Shown: piece by piece, positions 1 through 8,063 of the stretch
Layout: each line of letters starts with the position of its first letter
How positions within the stretch are numbered: the first letter of the stretch is position 1
DNA from: a virus
Reading direction: 5' to 3' (one strand)
Length of the DNA stretch: 45,444 bases
Virus record (IMG/VR): IMGVR_UViG_3300027754_000166
Location: 1-45,444 of that record
Notes under the pieces: generated by a model
Database searches by the model: none
Seen by the model: only the letters and a program-made list of their open reading frames with translations
Told to the model about the DNA's origin: nothing
Made by a program: the position numbers and the translations under genes

Positions 1-126
1 GTTAGAGTAACGACGACGACATGACGAACACCATGTCAGGATTGTGCGAGGTAGATGCTGTATCCGTGTCCGTATTAAATACATATCAAACGGATAGACT
101 AGATGATAGACAACGAGGTACAACAG
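1..126. repeat. Terminal direct repeat, left copy
   Basis: These 126 bases recur exactly at 45311-45436. This means the contig is circular, or the genome has a short direct terminal repeat. A length near 127 is also what an assembler using k=127 leaves on a circular contig, so the repeat alone does not prove physical ends. No gene is seen inside it. Confidence 0.9.
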
Positions 127-582
127 TGACCTAAGTTGTTGATGTGTATAGCTGCACTATAATGCATACTACTAAGTAGTTAGTACTTACTTCTGTTGTA
201 GCTAGCTACCCTGCTATATAGTGCTATAGGGGTAGGGGGGGGAGCAAATTAATTTTGTTGTAAATAGATTTATAGCACCTTATACCGCTACCGCATATTT
301 TTATAACAAAGGGGGGTTACTGCTAGTTGTCTATATATGCTCGTCTTTACTAAGACTCGCAGAGCTATGCTTAGCTCGAGAAGTATCTCTCGCATCAAAC
401 ATAGTGCTGTTAATACCCTGAAAACAAGAAAGAAAACAGTAAAAGAAAGAAGCCCCTAGTCTCGTAGTTTTCAAAAAGCTTGTCAAGTCCACTGAAGGTA
501 CTCAAACACTAAATAAATATTCTTTTAGTGTCACATAGGTGACAGACACATAGTATTGAATAGCTGTTATAGTTCGACCCAT
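127..582. other. Gene-free control region, left part
   Basis: No convincing gene lies here. Visible structure: a candidate sigma70 promoter (136-163), a perfect 12-base palindrome at 198-209 (GTAGCTAGCTAC), G-runs at 229-232 and 235-242 with another six-G run at 311-316, and AT-rich stretches. Joined across the contig ends to 44918-45310, it forms the roughly 1 kb divergent region between the leftward early genes and the rightward structural genes. This is the likely place for promoters and perhaps a replication origin. Confidence 0.6.
136..163 (+). promoter_or_regulatory. Candidate sigma70 promoter for the rightward unit
   Basis: A perfect TATAAT -10 box at 158-163 follows TTGTTG at 136-141 with a 16-base spacer. 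It sits just inside the left terminal repeat, upstream of the tRNA and late genes, and points rightward. The -35 match is partial, so this is a prediction from sequence only. Confidence 0.45.
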
Positions 583-657
583 TGCGGGGTAGAGAAGTAG
601 GAACTCGCTTGGCTCATAACCAAGAGATCGCTGGTGCGAATCCAGCCCCCGCTACCA
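583..657 (+). tRNA. tRNA with CAT anticodon, initiator (fMet)-like
   Basis: A full cloverleaf of 75 bases with encoded CCA folds here. The anticodon loop CTCATAA lies on a CTTGG/CCAAG stem, and the T arm is GCTGG-TGCGAAT-CCAGC. The acceptor stem pairs at positions 2-7, but the first pair is T1.T72, a mismatch at the position where bacterial initiator tRNAs have C1.A72. The A11-T24 pair of initiators is also present. Only two of the three hallmark G-C pairs are found at the bottom of the anticodon stem, and the T loop has G where T55 is expected. It starts the rightward unit. An elongator Met or Ile2 tRNA is the alternative; the acceptor mismatch favours initiator. Confidence 0.85.
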
Positions 658-673
658 AACAAAGGAAGAGAAC

Positions 674-937
674 ATGGCTACAGGTAAAAAGTCCCCTGCT
701 TGGCAACGTGCAGAGGGTAAGTCTCCTTCAGGTGGTTTAAATGCTAAAGGTAGGGCTTCCTACAATGCAGCTAATCCTGGTAAGCCAGGTTTAAAAGCTC
801 CACAACCTGAAGGTGGTTCTCGTAAAGATTCTTTCTGTGCTCGTATGGGAGGCATGAAGAAGAAACTAACCTCCGCTAAAACAGCTAAAGATCCTAATAG
901 CAGAATCAATAAAGCACTTCGTGCTTGGAAGTGTTGA
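674..937 (+). CDS. Small basic protein (DUF6321-like)
   Basis: 87 residues, rich in Lys, Gly and Ala, beginning ATGKKSPAWQRAEGKSPSGG and ending with a Lys/Arg-rich helix. A tripartite pattern of this kind (SPAWQR.EGK, GLN.KGR.SYN, F..RM.GM) is known from phages and algal viruses as a domain of unknown function. I assign the family from memory of its consensus. GGAAGAG at 663-669 is the ribosome site. It is the first gene after the tRNA and the start of a run of six tiny basic proteins before terminase. A nucleic-acid-binding or packaged role is plausible but not shown. Confidence 0.8.
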   Translation: MATGKKSPAWQRAEGKSPSGGLNAKGRASYNAANPGKPGLKAPQPEGGSRKDSFCARMGGMKKKLTSAKTAKDPNSRINKALRAWKC

Positions 938-938
938 T

Positions 939-1121
939 ATGGCAACTAAATCTACTGTGAATGCTGCTGGTAACTACACAAAACCAAGTCTTCGTAAAAA
1001 GATTGTTAGTCAAGTAAAAGCTGCTGCAACTCAAGGAACTGGAGCTGGTCAATGGTCAGCTCGTAAAGCACAACTTGTTGCTAAGAAGTACAAAGCTGCT
1101 GGAGGTGGCTATAAATCATGA
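939..1121 (+). CDS. Small basic protein, GQWSARKAQLVAKKYK family
   Basis: 60 residues from the ATG at 939; a second in-frame ATG at 921 lies inside the previous gene. GGAAG at 930-934 supports 939. The pattern TKPSLRKKIV.....GTGAGQWSARKAQLVAKKYK.....GGGY is a recurring small phage and algal-virus protein found next to the preceding family. It is strongly cationic, with no cysteine or membrane segment. The stop overlaps the next start as ATGA, so translation is probably coupled. The function is unknown. Confidence 0.8.
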   Translation: MATKSTVNAAGNYTKPSLRKKIVSQVKAAATQGTGAGQWSARKAQLVAKKYKAAGGGYKS

Positions 1122-1267
1122 GTAAAAACAAAACACATTACCTGCCTGATGGCAAAGTCTTTAAAGGTGAGACACATAAAACTGGTACTAAGCTAATGAC
1201 TGGTGTAAAACACACTGCAACCAGTAAAGTCTTGACGCATACTCCCCCTAAAAAGGTAAAGAAGTGA
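1118..1267 (+). CDS. Small basic protein, HYLPDGKVFKGETH motif
   Basis: 49 residues, starting within the previous stop (ATGA at 1118-1121) after a strong GGAGGTGG site at 1101-1108. The core HYLPDGKVFKGETHKTG looks like a short beta hairpin with a cationic tail ending PPKKVKK. Proteins with this core occur in many aquatic phages beside the two families upstream. It is too short for most gene finders, but its coupling and ribosome site support it. The function is unknown. Confidence 0.75.
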   Translation: MSKNKTHYLPDGKVFKGETHKTGTKLMTGVKHTATSKVLTHTPPKKVKK

Positions 1268-1497
1268 AAGCACCACAGAAATCCCTTAAAGACTGGGGTG
1301 ATCAGAAGTGGCGTACCAAGTCTGGTAAACCTTCTTCTAAAACAGGGGAGAGATACTTGCCTGAGAAAGCAATCAATGCTTTAAGTGCTTCAGAATATGC
1401 AGCTACAACCAAAGCCAAGCGTAAAGGTAAAGCGGCAGGTAAACAATTTGTAGCTCAACCCAAAAATATAGCAAAGAAAACAGCAGGATTTAGATAG
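1264..1497 (+). CDS. Small basic protein (DUF5872-like), GTG start
   Basis: 77 residues beginning at GTG 1264, four bases before the end of the previous stop (GTGA overlap). The sequence has SLKDWGDQKWRTKSGKPSS, then GERYLPEKAINALSASEYAA, then a Lys-rich tail. This matches the pattern I recall for DUF5872, found in phages and large algal viruses. The role is unknown. The position in a coupled string of four basic proteins suggests they act together, perhaps binding DNA or RNA. Confidence 0.8.
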   Translation: MKAPQKSLKDWGDQKWRTKSGKPSSKTGERYLPEKAINALSASEYAATTKAKRKGKAAGKQFVAQPKNIAKKTAGFR

Positions 1498-1545
1498 TTT
1501 CTAAATAAACCCGTAACACCAACCTCAATGAAAGAGAAACATAAC

Positions 1546-1698
1546 ATGAATAAGATGAATAAAAACCACCCTGATGAAAAACAAGACAAAGCAATGATCA
1601 AAAAAATGATGAAAACTGAACTTGCTTCATCAATGTCTACGGCTAAGAAGACAAAGAAACCAATGGCTGCTAAAACAAAATCTAAAAAAGTCTATTAA
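1546..1698 (+). CDS. Tiny Lys/Met-rich protein
   Basis: 50 residues, about one third Lys, with repeated KKM/KKT blocks and ending TKSKKVY. A possible upstream in-frame ATG at 1528 would add six residues; 1546 follows AAAGAGA and is preferred. It resembles the 46-residue protein at 9685-9825 in composition (MSTAKK..., MAAKTK...). No known family is recognised. Such basic peptides often act as nucleic-acid condensing or virion peptides, which here is inference. Confidence 0.6.
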   Translation: MNKMNKNHPDEKQDKAMIKKMMKTELASSMSTAKKTKKPMAAKTKSKKVY

Positions 1699-1726
1699 AT
1701 TTAATAAAAACAGTAGGAGTTAGATA

Positions 1727-1906
1727 GTGGCTAAAGAAAACTGGATTGCTAAAGCAACAAAGAACAAAGGTGGTCTTCACCGTAGTCTTGGTATACCTTT
1801 GGGTAAAAAAATACCTGGTCCAACACTAGCTGCTGCTGTTAGAACGGGTGGGAAAGTTGGGAAACAAGCAAGATTGGCTCAAACTCTAGCCAAAATGCGT
1901 AAATAA
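1727..1906 (+). CDS. Small basic protein, GTG start
   Basis: 59 residues from GTG 1727, with AGGAG at 1715-1719 upstream. The sequence AKENWIAKATKNKGGLHRSLG followed by IPLGKKIPGPTLAAA and a basic tail has the pattern (K.KGAL...LG.P.G..IP....) of small phage proteins found before terminase. It is cationic with no membrane segment. The next gene, the small terminase, starts ten bases later. Confidence 0.7.
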   Translation: MAKENWIAKATKNKGGLHRSLGIPLGKKIPGPTLAAAVRTGGKVGKQARLAQTLAKMRK

Positions 1907-1915
1907 TAGGCAACT

Positions 1916-2452
1916 ATGCAAAGACGTATCTCTAGAGACAAGCGATATAAAAAGTCTGTATGGTCGCAGAACCAAAGACTGCAAGCTGTCAGTACTTATC
2001 TTATGCTTGGCAACATGGCTGAGACAGCTATTGTTACGGGTATACCCTTGCCTACCCTTAAACTCTGGAAACAGATGGACTGGTTCAAGGAGTTTAGTCT
2101 TCAACTAAAGACTGAAGATGTACAACAGCTAGACTCCAACCTTAAACGAGTTATCAATAAAGCTCTCAAGGCTACTGAAGAACGCATTGACTTTGGAGAT
2201 GCTCAGTTTGATCAACGTACTGGAGATATTGTCAGAGTACCTATCAAAGCTCACGTTGCTTTAAAGATTACAACAGACCTACTGGCTAAGCAACAGAAAC
2301 TAGAGGAAAACCCTATAGATAGGGAAGAAGTTGAGAAGACTATTGATGAACGATTGCTTAAGCTCAGTGCTGAGTTTGCTAGGTTTGCTGGTAATAAAAC
2401 CCAAGCTGCTGTAGCTATAGACGTAGAAGCTAAAGTCGTTAGCAATGTCTAA
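1916..2452 (+). CDS. terS: Terminase small subunit (probable)
   Basis: 178 residues. Residues about 18-55 look like a helix-turn-helix (RLQAVSTYLMLGNMAETAIVTGIPLPTLKLW), followed by a helical central region and an acidic, helical C-terminus. Small terminases bind phage DNA at the packaging start and load it on the large subunit. The gene directly precedes the large terminase and overlaps it by eight bases, which is the main support. The length fits the family. The specific recognition site cannot be read from sequence. Confidence 0.75.
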   Translation: MQRRISRDKRYKKSVWSQNQRLQAVSTYLMLGNMAETAIVTGIPLPTLKLWKQMDWFKEFSLQLKTEDVQQLDSNLKRVINKALKATEERIDFGDAQFDQRTGDIVRVPIKAHVALKITTDLLAKQQKLEENPIDREEVEKTIDERLLKLSAEFARFAGNKTQAAVAIDVEAKVVSNV

Positions 2453-3959
2453 ACTCAATGCGGATGTTATGGAAGGCTTTGTCAACTCTGTGTTGAGAAA
2501 GAACTTTGATAAACCAGCTCCTACTCCAGATTTCCATAAAGAAATATGGGATCTTGTTACATCCGTAAGCAAGCAAGTTGCCATAGCTGCTCCTCGGTAT
2601 CATGCTAAAAGTACAGCCGTAACCCATGCCTATACCTTAGCATCTGTACTTTTTAGAGAATCTAGATACGTCCTTATTGTTTCAGATACCGTTACCCAAG
2701 CCGTACAGTTCCTTGGAGACATTAAGAAAGAACTATTGGAGAACGATGATCTACGTTCCCTATTTGGGGTCAAAGAGTTTCCCAAGGATACTGAGGATGA
2801 CTTGATTGTTGAGTTGGAAGATGGGTGGACATTCCGTATCCAAGCCAAAGGTTCAGAGCAAAAGCTCCGTGGATTGAAGTGGGCTAACCTTCGTCCAGAC
2901 CTAATCATTGGGGATGACATGGAGAATGACGAGATCGTTATGAATAAAGATCGCCGTCAGAAATTTAAACGTTGGTTCTATGGTGCTCTCATTCCTTGTG
3001 TTTCATCTACAGGAAAGATACGTATAGTAGGCACTATCCTACACTTAGATAGTCTACTTGAGAACTTAATGCCAGCTTCTCAATTGGCATCCCATCGTGG
3101 AGTAAAGAGTCTTATCAAAGAAGATTTAAAAGAATACTCCAGCAATGTTTTGCCTTGGAGATCTGTCAAGTACCGTGCTCACACAGATGACTTTAAATCT
3201 TTGCTTTGGCCTGAGATGAAGTCTGCTACTGAGTTTAGGATGCAGAAGGATGACTATGTACGCCAAGGTCTGGCTGATGTCTACTCCCAAGAAATGCTCA
3301 ATATCCCACTAGATATTACTGACACTTTCTTTAAGAAGACTGACTTTGTACCAATAAAAGAAGAAGACCGAAAGAAGAATCTGGTGTACTATGCGACCTG
3401 TGACCTAGCTGTATCCCAGTCTCAGAAGGCAGATTACTCTGCTTTTGTTGTTGGTGGTATGGATGAAGATGGCAGGTTGTACTGCAAGCATGTGATCAAA
3501 CAACGTATGGATGCTTTGGAGATTGTGGATACAATCCTCATGATTCAAAAGATTTATAAGCCCGTACTCTTTGGACTTGAACAAGGTACGATTCAGAAAG
3601 CTATAGGTCCCTATCTCAATGAGGAGATGCTCAAGCGTGGAGAGTTTATCAACACTGTTCTGCTCAAGCCTAGTGGTGACAAACTTACCCGTGCTAGAAG
3701 TATTCAAGCTCGTATGAGAAGCGGGGCTTGCAAGTTCGATAAGGACGCTGAATGGTATCAAGGCTTTGAGGACGAGCTTCTCCGATTTCCTAGAGACAAA
3801 CATGATGACCAAGTAGATGCTTGGGCATACTTGGGCTTGATGCTCGACAGGATGTGGGAAGCACCAACCGATAAAGAACTTGAAGAAGAAGAGTACGAGG
3901 CTTATATTCAAGAAAACAATTTGAACGTCTCAGGTCGTTCTCTTACTTGCGGGTATTAA
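2445..3959 (+). CDS. terL: Terminase large subunit, packaging ATPase-nuclease
   Basis: 504 residues. The N-terminal ATPase has a deviant Walker A, APRYHAKST (residues 49-57), and a Walker B at about 152-162 (DLIIGDDMEND). The C-terminal RNase H-like nuclease shows CDLAVSQSQKADYSAF, LEQG and DKHDDQVDAWAY with the expected acidic metal ligands. The enzyme pumps DNA into the procapsid and cuts the concatemer. It overlaps the small subunit upstream and is followed seven bases later by the portal gene, the usual order in short-tailed phages. Confidence 0.95.
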   Translation: MSKLNADVMEGFVNSVLRKNFDKPAPTPDFHKEIWDLVTSVSKQVAIAAPRYHAKSTAVTHAYTLASVLFRESRYVLIVSDTVTQAVQFLGDIKKELLENDDLRSLFGVKEFPKDTEDDLIVELEDGWTFRIQAKGSEQKLRGLKWANLRPDLIIGDDMENDEIVMNKDRRQKFKRWFYGALIPCVSSTGKIRIVGTILHLDSLLENLMPASQLASHRGVKSLIKEDLKEYSSNVLPWRSVKYRAHTDDFKSLLWPEMKSATEFRMQKDDYVRQGLADVYSQEMLNIPLDITDTFFKKTDFVPIKEEDRKKNLVYYATCDLAVSQSQKADYSAFVVGGMDEDGRLYCKHVIKQRMDALEIVDTILMIQKIYKPVLFGLEQGTIQKAIGPYLNEEMLKRGEFINTVLLKPSGDKLTRARSIQARMRSGACKFDKDAEWYQGFEDELLRFPRDKHDDQVDAWAYLGLMLDRMWEAPTDKELEEEEYEAYIQENNLNVSGRSLTCGY

Positions 3960-3966
3960 AAAAGCT

Positions 3967-6075
3967 ATGAACTTAAAAGATAAATACAACGTCAGCGACC
4001 TCGTATATGAGGCTAATATTGCTGACCTTTTATGCAAAGAAGATTTAACGACAATTGGAGTTCAGATTGTTAGAGACTTTGACACTGATCTATTGTCTCG
4101 TGGTAGTTGGGAAAAACGTACTGAAGCTTCTTTAAAGCTTGCTTTACAAGTTGCTGAGACAAAGAATTTTCCTTGGGCTAATGCTTCTAACATAAAGTTT
4201 CCACTCATTACTATTGCTGCACTGCAATACCATGCCCGTAGTTATCCAGTCCTAATTGATAGCAACCTTCCTGTTAAGTGCCGTATTGTTGGTGATGACA
4301 AAGACGGTCAACGTGCTTTACGTTCAAGTCGTGTTGAACAACACATGAGCTACCAACTTCTTGAAGAGGATGAAGATTGGGAAGGAGAGATGGACAAAGT
4401 TCTTATTACGCAGCCTATTATTGGTTGTGCTTTTAAGAAAACTTATTATGATCCTATTCGCAAACATAACGTTTCTGAAAATGTTTTGGCTAAAGACTTG
4501 GTTGTTAACTACTGGACTAAAAGTTTAGAGACAGCTAGTCGAGTTACCCATGTTCTTCAAATGACTAAGAACGAAATCTACGAACGAGTAGCTCGTGGAT
4601 TGTGGTTAGAAGTATCTGAGGGTCGTCCTCAACAAAATGTTTCTGTTTCTATGGGTGGTGGTTTACAAAGAACCCAAGATAAAGCTCAAGGGTTAACCCC
4701 ACCTGAACCCAATGATTCAAGTACACCAGTTGAAATGCTTGAGCAACATTGCCACATAGACTTTGATGATGATGGTTACGCTGAACCTTACATTGTTTAT
4801 GTTCGTAAAGACAACAAACAAGTTGCTCGCATTGTTGCTAGGTACACTGAAAAAGATATTGAACGCAATAAAAAGGGTGATGTCATCCTTAGTATCAAAG
4901 CAGAGCAGTACTTTACTAAGTATCCTTTTATTCCATCTCCTGACGGTGGTTTTTACGACTTAGGTTTTGGAGTTCTTCTTGGGCCACTCAACGAATCAAT
5001 CAACACAATTGTCAACCAACTCGTTGATTCTGGCACTATGGCTAACACTGCTGGTGGATTTCTTAGCCGTGGTATTAAGCTTCGTGGTGGTAACTACTCC
5101 TTCAACCCAATGGAATGGAAGCATGTAGACACTACTGGGGATGATTTGCGTAAAGGCATTGTTCCTCTTCCTGTACGTGAACCTTCTCAGGTATTGTTTA
5201 CTCTGTTGAACTTGTTGATCAACTATGGTGAACGTATTGGTGGATCTGTAGACATTCTTTCTGGTCAGAATCCTGGTCAGAATACACCTGCTGAGACTAC
5301 CCGTACTATGGCTGAGCAAGGTATGAAGATATTTAATGGTATCTTTAAACGTACTCACCGTAGTTTGAAACAAGAGTTTCGCAAGTTGTATCGCCTCAAC
5401 CAAGTCTTTATTAATGAAGATACTGAGTATGTTTCAAATGCTGTAAGCAAGGGGCTTATTTTAGCTACTGACTACGACGGCCCTGTAACAGATGTCATGC
5501 CTACTGCTGATCCAAGCATTACCTCTGATGCACAACGTTTGCAACAAGCTATGGCTATTGCTCAACGAGTTGCTGTAACCCCAGGTTTATATGACCAGTA
5601 TGAAGTTGAAAACGCATTCCTTAAAGCAATCAAAGTTACAAACATTGAGAAACTTCTTCCTGATCCCAAGGGACCTAATGCTGTTCCTGTTCCACCTAAT
5701 CCTAAACTTCAAATTGAAGAGATGAAGATGCGGTCTAAACAGGCTGAAAGCGAACTGGCTATGAAGATGGGACTACTTAAACTTATGGGTGAAGCAGAAC
5801 TTAACCAAGCCAAGATTCAAAAACTGCAAGCAGAAGCAGAAGCTATCAAAATTGGTATTGCTACCGAAGGCGAAAAGATGCGTATTCAAGAAATCAACAC
5901 AAGTATTGCACTCAATCGTGAACGTAGAGAAGGTATTCTCAGATCAATTGATACCATGAACAAAGTCTACGCATCAATGGTGGGTAAACAAACAGAGCAA
6001 ATGTTACAGCAAGCACCTGAAAGTCAAATAATGGGGGGTATGGAACAAATGCAACAATCGCAACTACCTATGTAA
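3967..6075 (+). CDS. Portal protein, P22-like
   Basis: 702 residues, similar in length to the P22 portal and longer than the T7-type head-tail connector. A mid-protein block SGQNPGQNTPAETTRTM and the following helix-rich region match portal proteins of P22-like podoviruses. The C-terminal ~130 residues form a long coiled-coil region (Glu/Lys/Met-rich) that fits a barrel-type C-terminus and ends in a Gln/Met-rich tail. The protein forms the dodecameric DNA channel at one capsid vertex. It lies directly after the large terminase. Confidence 0.9.
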   Translation: MNLKDKYNVSDLVYEANIADLLCKEDLTTIGVQIVRDFDTDLLSRGSWEKRTEASLKLALQVAETKNFPWANASNIKFPLITIAALQYHARSYPVLIDSNLPVKCRIVGDDKDGQRALRSSRVEQHMSYQLLEEDEDWEGEMDKVLITQPIIGCAFKKTYYDPIRKHNVSENVLAKDLVVNYWTKSLETASRVTHVLQMTKNEIYERVARGLWLEVSEGRPQQNVSVSMGGGLQRTQDKAQGLTPPEPNDSSTPVEMLEQHCHIDFDDDGYAEPYIVYVRKDNKQVARIVARYTEKDIERNKKGDVILSIKAEQYFTKYPFIPSPDGGFYDLGFGVLLGPLNESINTIVNQLVDSGTMANTAGGFLSRGIKLRGGNYSFNPMEWKHVDTTGDDLRKGIVPLPVREPSQVLFTLLNLLINYGERIGGSVDILSGQNPGQNTPAETTRTMAEQGMKIFNGIFKRTHRSLKQEFRKLYRLNQVFINEDTEYVSNAVSKGLILATDYDGPVTDVMPTADPSITSDAQRLQQAMAIAQRVAVTPGLYDQYEVENAFLKAIKVTNIEKLLPDPKGPNAVPVPPNPKLQIEEMKMRSKQAESELAMKMGLLKLMGEAELNQAKIQKLQAEAEAIKIGIATEGEKMRIQEINTSIALNRERREGILRSIDTMNKVYASMVGKQTEQMLQQAPESQIMGGMEQMQQSQLPM

Positions 6076-6087
6076 TAAGGAGAAAAA

Positions 6088-6303
6088 ATGTCAGCAGAGT
6101 TAGTAAGTTCAGAAAGTTTTGAAGAGTGGAAACACCATCCTGTAACTAAGCGTTTTATGAAGATGCTTACAACAGACCGAGAATCCATGAAGGAAGGTTT
6201 GATCAACAATGCTTTTGAAGAAGAAGCAGAAATCAAAGGACGATGCCGAGTAATCGCTGTCATCCTGAACATTGAGTACGAAGACCTGTTTGAAGCTAAA
6301 TAA
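6088..6303 (+). CDS. Small acidic protein of the head module
   Basis: 71 residues, acidic and helical (SSESFEEWKHHPVTKRFMKM at 8-27), with AAGGAG at 6077-6082 as ribosome site. Short proteins of the form "W..HPVT..F...L......L" often lie between portal and scaffold in podoviruses. I know no function. The helical heptads could bind the portal or scaffold, which is inference from position. Confidence 0.75.
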   Translation: MSAELVSSESFEEWKHHPVTKRFMKMLTTDRESMKEGLINNAFEEEAEIKGRCRVIAVILNIEYEDLFEAK

Positions 6304-6314
6304 AAGAGAAACAA

Positions 6315-6662
6315 ATGAGTAATCAATCTGGAATCAACCCTTGTGGTTGGAGAGTGCTAGTAAAGCCTCAAGAGATTAAAGAAGTATCTGAAGGTGGTAT
6401 TGTTCTTACTACTGGAAGTTTTAAAGATCGAGAACAGATGGGTAATACCACTGGACTTGTTATTGCTATGGGTGATCAATGCTATGCCGATGAACCCGCA
6501 CCTTGGTGCAAAGTTGGCGACAAAATTATTTTTGCCAAGTACGCTGGTCTGCTTTACTTAGGTAAAGACGGAAACCACTACCGCATTATCAACGACAAAG
6601 ACATCACTGGCACACTTGATGCCGATGTAAATCTTGTTGATCCATACTTAGCTAAGGGGTAA
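6315..6662 (+). CDS. GroES-like co-chaperonin
   Basis: 115 residues matching the Cpn10 layout: INPCGWRVLVKPQE at 7-20, the GroEL-binding mobile loop with GGIVL at 27-31, then GLVIAMG, VGDKIIFAKYAG and HYRIINDKDI at the end. GroES caps GroEL during folding. Phage versions (T4 gp31 is the known example) adapt the host chaperonin to fold the capsid protein. The place between portal and scaffold, in the head operon, fits that job. An insertion with Cys and Trp (QCYADEPAPWC) lies in the central region, absent from bacterial GroES. Confidence 0.88.
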   Translation: MSNQSGINPCGWRVLVKPQEIKEVSEGGIVLTTGSFKDREQMGNTTGLVIAMGDQCYADEPAPWCKVGDKIIFAKYAGLLYLGKDGNHYRIINDKDITGTLDADVNLVDPYLAKG

Positions 6663-6665
6663 ACC

Positions 6666-7499
6666 ATGAGTGAAAATGATACTAGTAACAATGACGCAAC
6701 ATCATCTGACGTTCAACATGAAGCTGAATCTCAAGGTTGGGTTCCAAAAGAACGCTACCGAGGAAATGAAGCTGATTGGGTAGATGCTGAAACTTTTGTA
6801 AAGCGTGGTCGAGAGATTCTTCCTATTCTTAGAAAGAATAACGAAAACCTTGTCAAAGACCTAAACGCTACAAAAGAGCAACTCAAAGATTTTAGAGAAG
6901 CTGCGGAAGAGTTTAAAAAGTTTCAAAGAGAATCTTACGAACGTAAAGCTAGTGAGTACGAAAGACGTATTCAAGACATAAAAGAAAGTCGTGCTCAAGC
7001 TATAAATGATGGTGATGGGCAAAAGGTTAATGCTTTAGATGACGCTTTGGATGAAGCCAAAGAAGATTTAAAAGAAGCAAAGCAAGCCGTTAGAGATGTT
7101 GTTAGCGTACCTGAGCAACCAACTTCAACCGCAGTTGATCCTAACTTGCAATCTTGGTTAGATAAAAATGCTTGGTTTGGTGAAGATCGGCGTATGACTA
7201 GTATTACTAATGGTATCGGTGAAGGTCTTCGATTAGAGTTTCCTGGTCTCAAAGGAGAAGCTTTTCTTGAAAAATTAGATGAGGCACTAGCAGAAGAATT
7301 CCCCAATAGGTTTGGAGGAAAGTCTAAAAGTCCTAGTACCAACCGAGTGGAATCCGGGTCAGGTAGGCAAAGTCGGAGCAGTAGTAATGCTCAATCCTAT
7401 GAAAACCTCCCCTCAGAAGCCAAGGCTGCTTGTGATCGGTTTGTTAAGCAAAAGCTTATGACCCGTGAACAATACGTACAAGACTTTGACTGGAATTAA
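6666..7499 (+). CDS. Capsid scaffolding protein
   Basis: 277 residues, very acidic at the N-terminus, then WVPKERYRGNEADWVDAETFVKRG (about 27-50), a long coiled coil (about 55-145), a disordered Ser-rich linker and a basic C-terminal end. This layout is typical of scaffolds of podoviruses with P22-like portals. It directs procapsid assembly and leaves or is removed before packaging. It sits four bases after the GroES gene and before the capsid genes. Confidence 0.88.
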   Translation: MSENDTSNNDATSSDVQHEAESQGWVPKERYRGNEADWVDAETFVKRGREILPILRKNNENLVKDLNATKEQLKDFREAAEEFKKFQRESYERKASEYERRIQDIKESRAQAINDGDGQKVNALDDALDEAKEDLKEAKQAVRDVVSVPEQPTSTAVDPNLQSWLDKNAWFGEDRRMTSITNGIGEGLRLEFPGLKGEAFLEKLDEALAEEFPNRFGGKSKSPSTNRVESGSGRQSRSSSNAQSYENLPSEAKAACDRFVKQKLMTREQYVQDFDWN

Positions 7500-7535
7500 A
7501 AAATCCCTTGACAAACCAATTTAAAAGGAAACAAT

Positions 7536-8063
7536 ATGCCACGTGCTCTTAATGAATTTGAAAAACGAGATCGTCTGATTGAGAAAGCAGCAGAAAGAGA
7601 AACTTCTGTTTCTACTTCTTCTGCTATTACTACAGACCCACAAGGAAGTGGTACAGTACGAAAACGCCGTAATGTATTTAATGGCACAGAAGCTAAGCTT
7701 GGTGTAAGACAACAAATTGATGGATACCATCTCCACATCTTTACCGATGCTGGAAGTCGTGTTCAAGAAGCCTTAGATGGTGGCTATGAATTTGTTAGTC
7801 CTATAGAGGTAGGTGGAGTAAGTGAAAATGTGGTTAGTCGTAATGGCGACCTTGGAGAAAGAATTAGGTATCTTGTAAACCCTCGTGCTGAAGGCACTGA
7901 GCAGTTTGGATACTTAATGAAAATACGGCAAGAATGGTACGAGGAAGATCAAGCCGAATTTCAAGTAAAAAACAACCGTATTGATGCCGCTATACGTAAC
8001 GGTAAAGTCACTGGTGATAACCAAGGCTTTTATGTTCCTCGTGACGGAATCAAACTTACTTAA
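7536..8063 (+). CDS. Head-module protein of unknown function
   Basis: 175 residues with an AAAAGGAAA ribosome site. The N-terminal third is charged and helical; the middle contains YHLHIFTDAGSRVQEALDGGYEFVSPIEVG, a pattern seen in conserved podoviral proteins encoded between scaffold and capsid. It has no membrane segment or catalytic motif I recognise. A capsid-associated or head-assembly role is inferred from place only. Confidence 0.75.
   Translation: MPRALNEFEKRDRLIEKAAERETSVSTSSAITTDPQGSGTVRKRRNVFNGTEAKLGVRQQIDGYHLHIFTDAGSRVQEALDGGYEFVSPIEVGGVSENVVSRNGDLGERIRYLVNPRAEGTEQFGYLMKIRQEWYEEDQAEFQVKNNRIDAAIRNGKVTGDNQGFYVPRDGIKLT

Noticed and set aside
4996-5403. Antisense open frames inside portal, terminase and ejection genes
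   Set aside because: They mirror real genes with strong motifs, lack ribosome sites and show no protein-like features.
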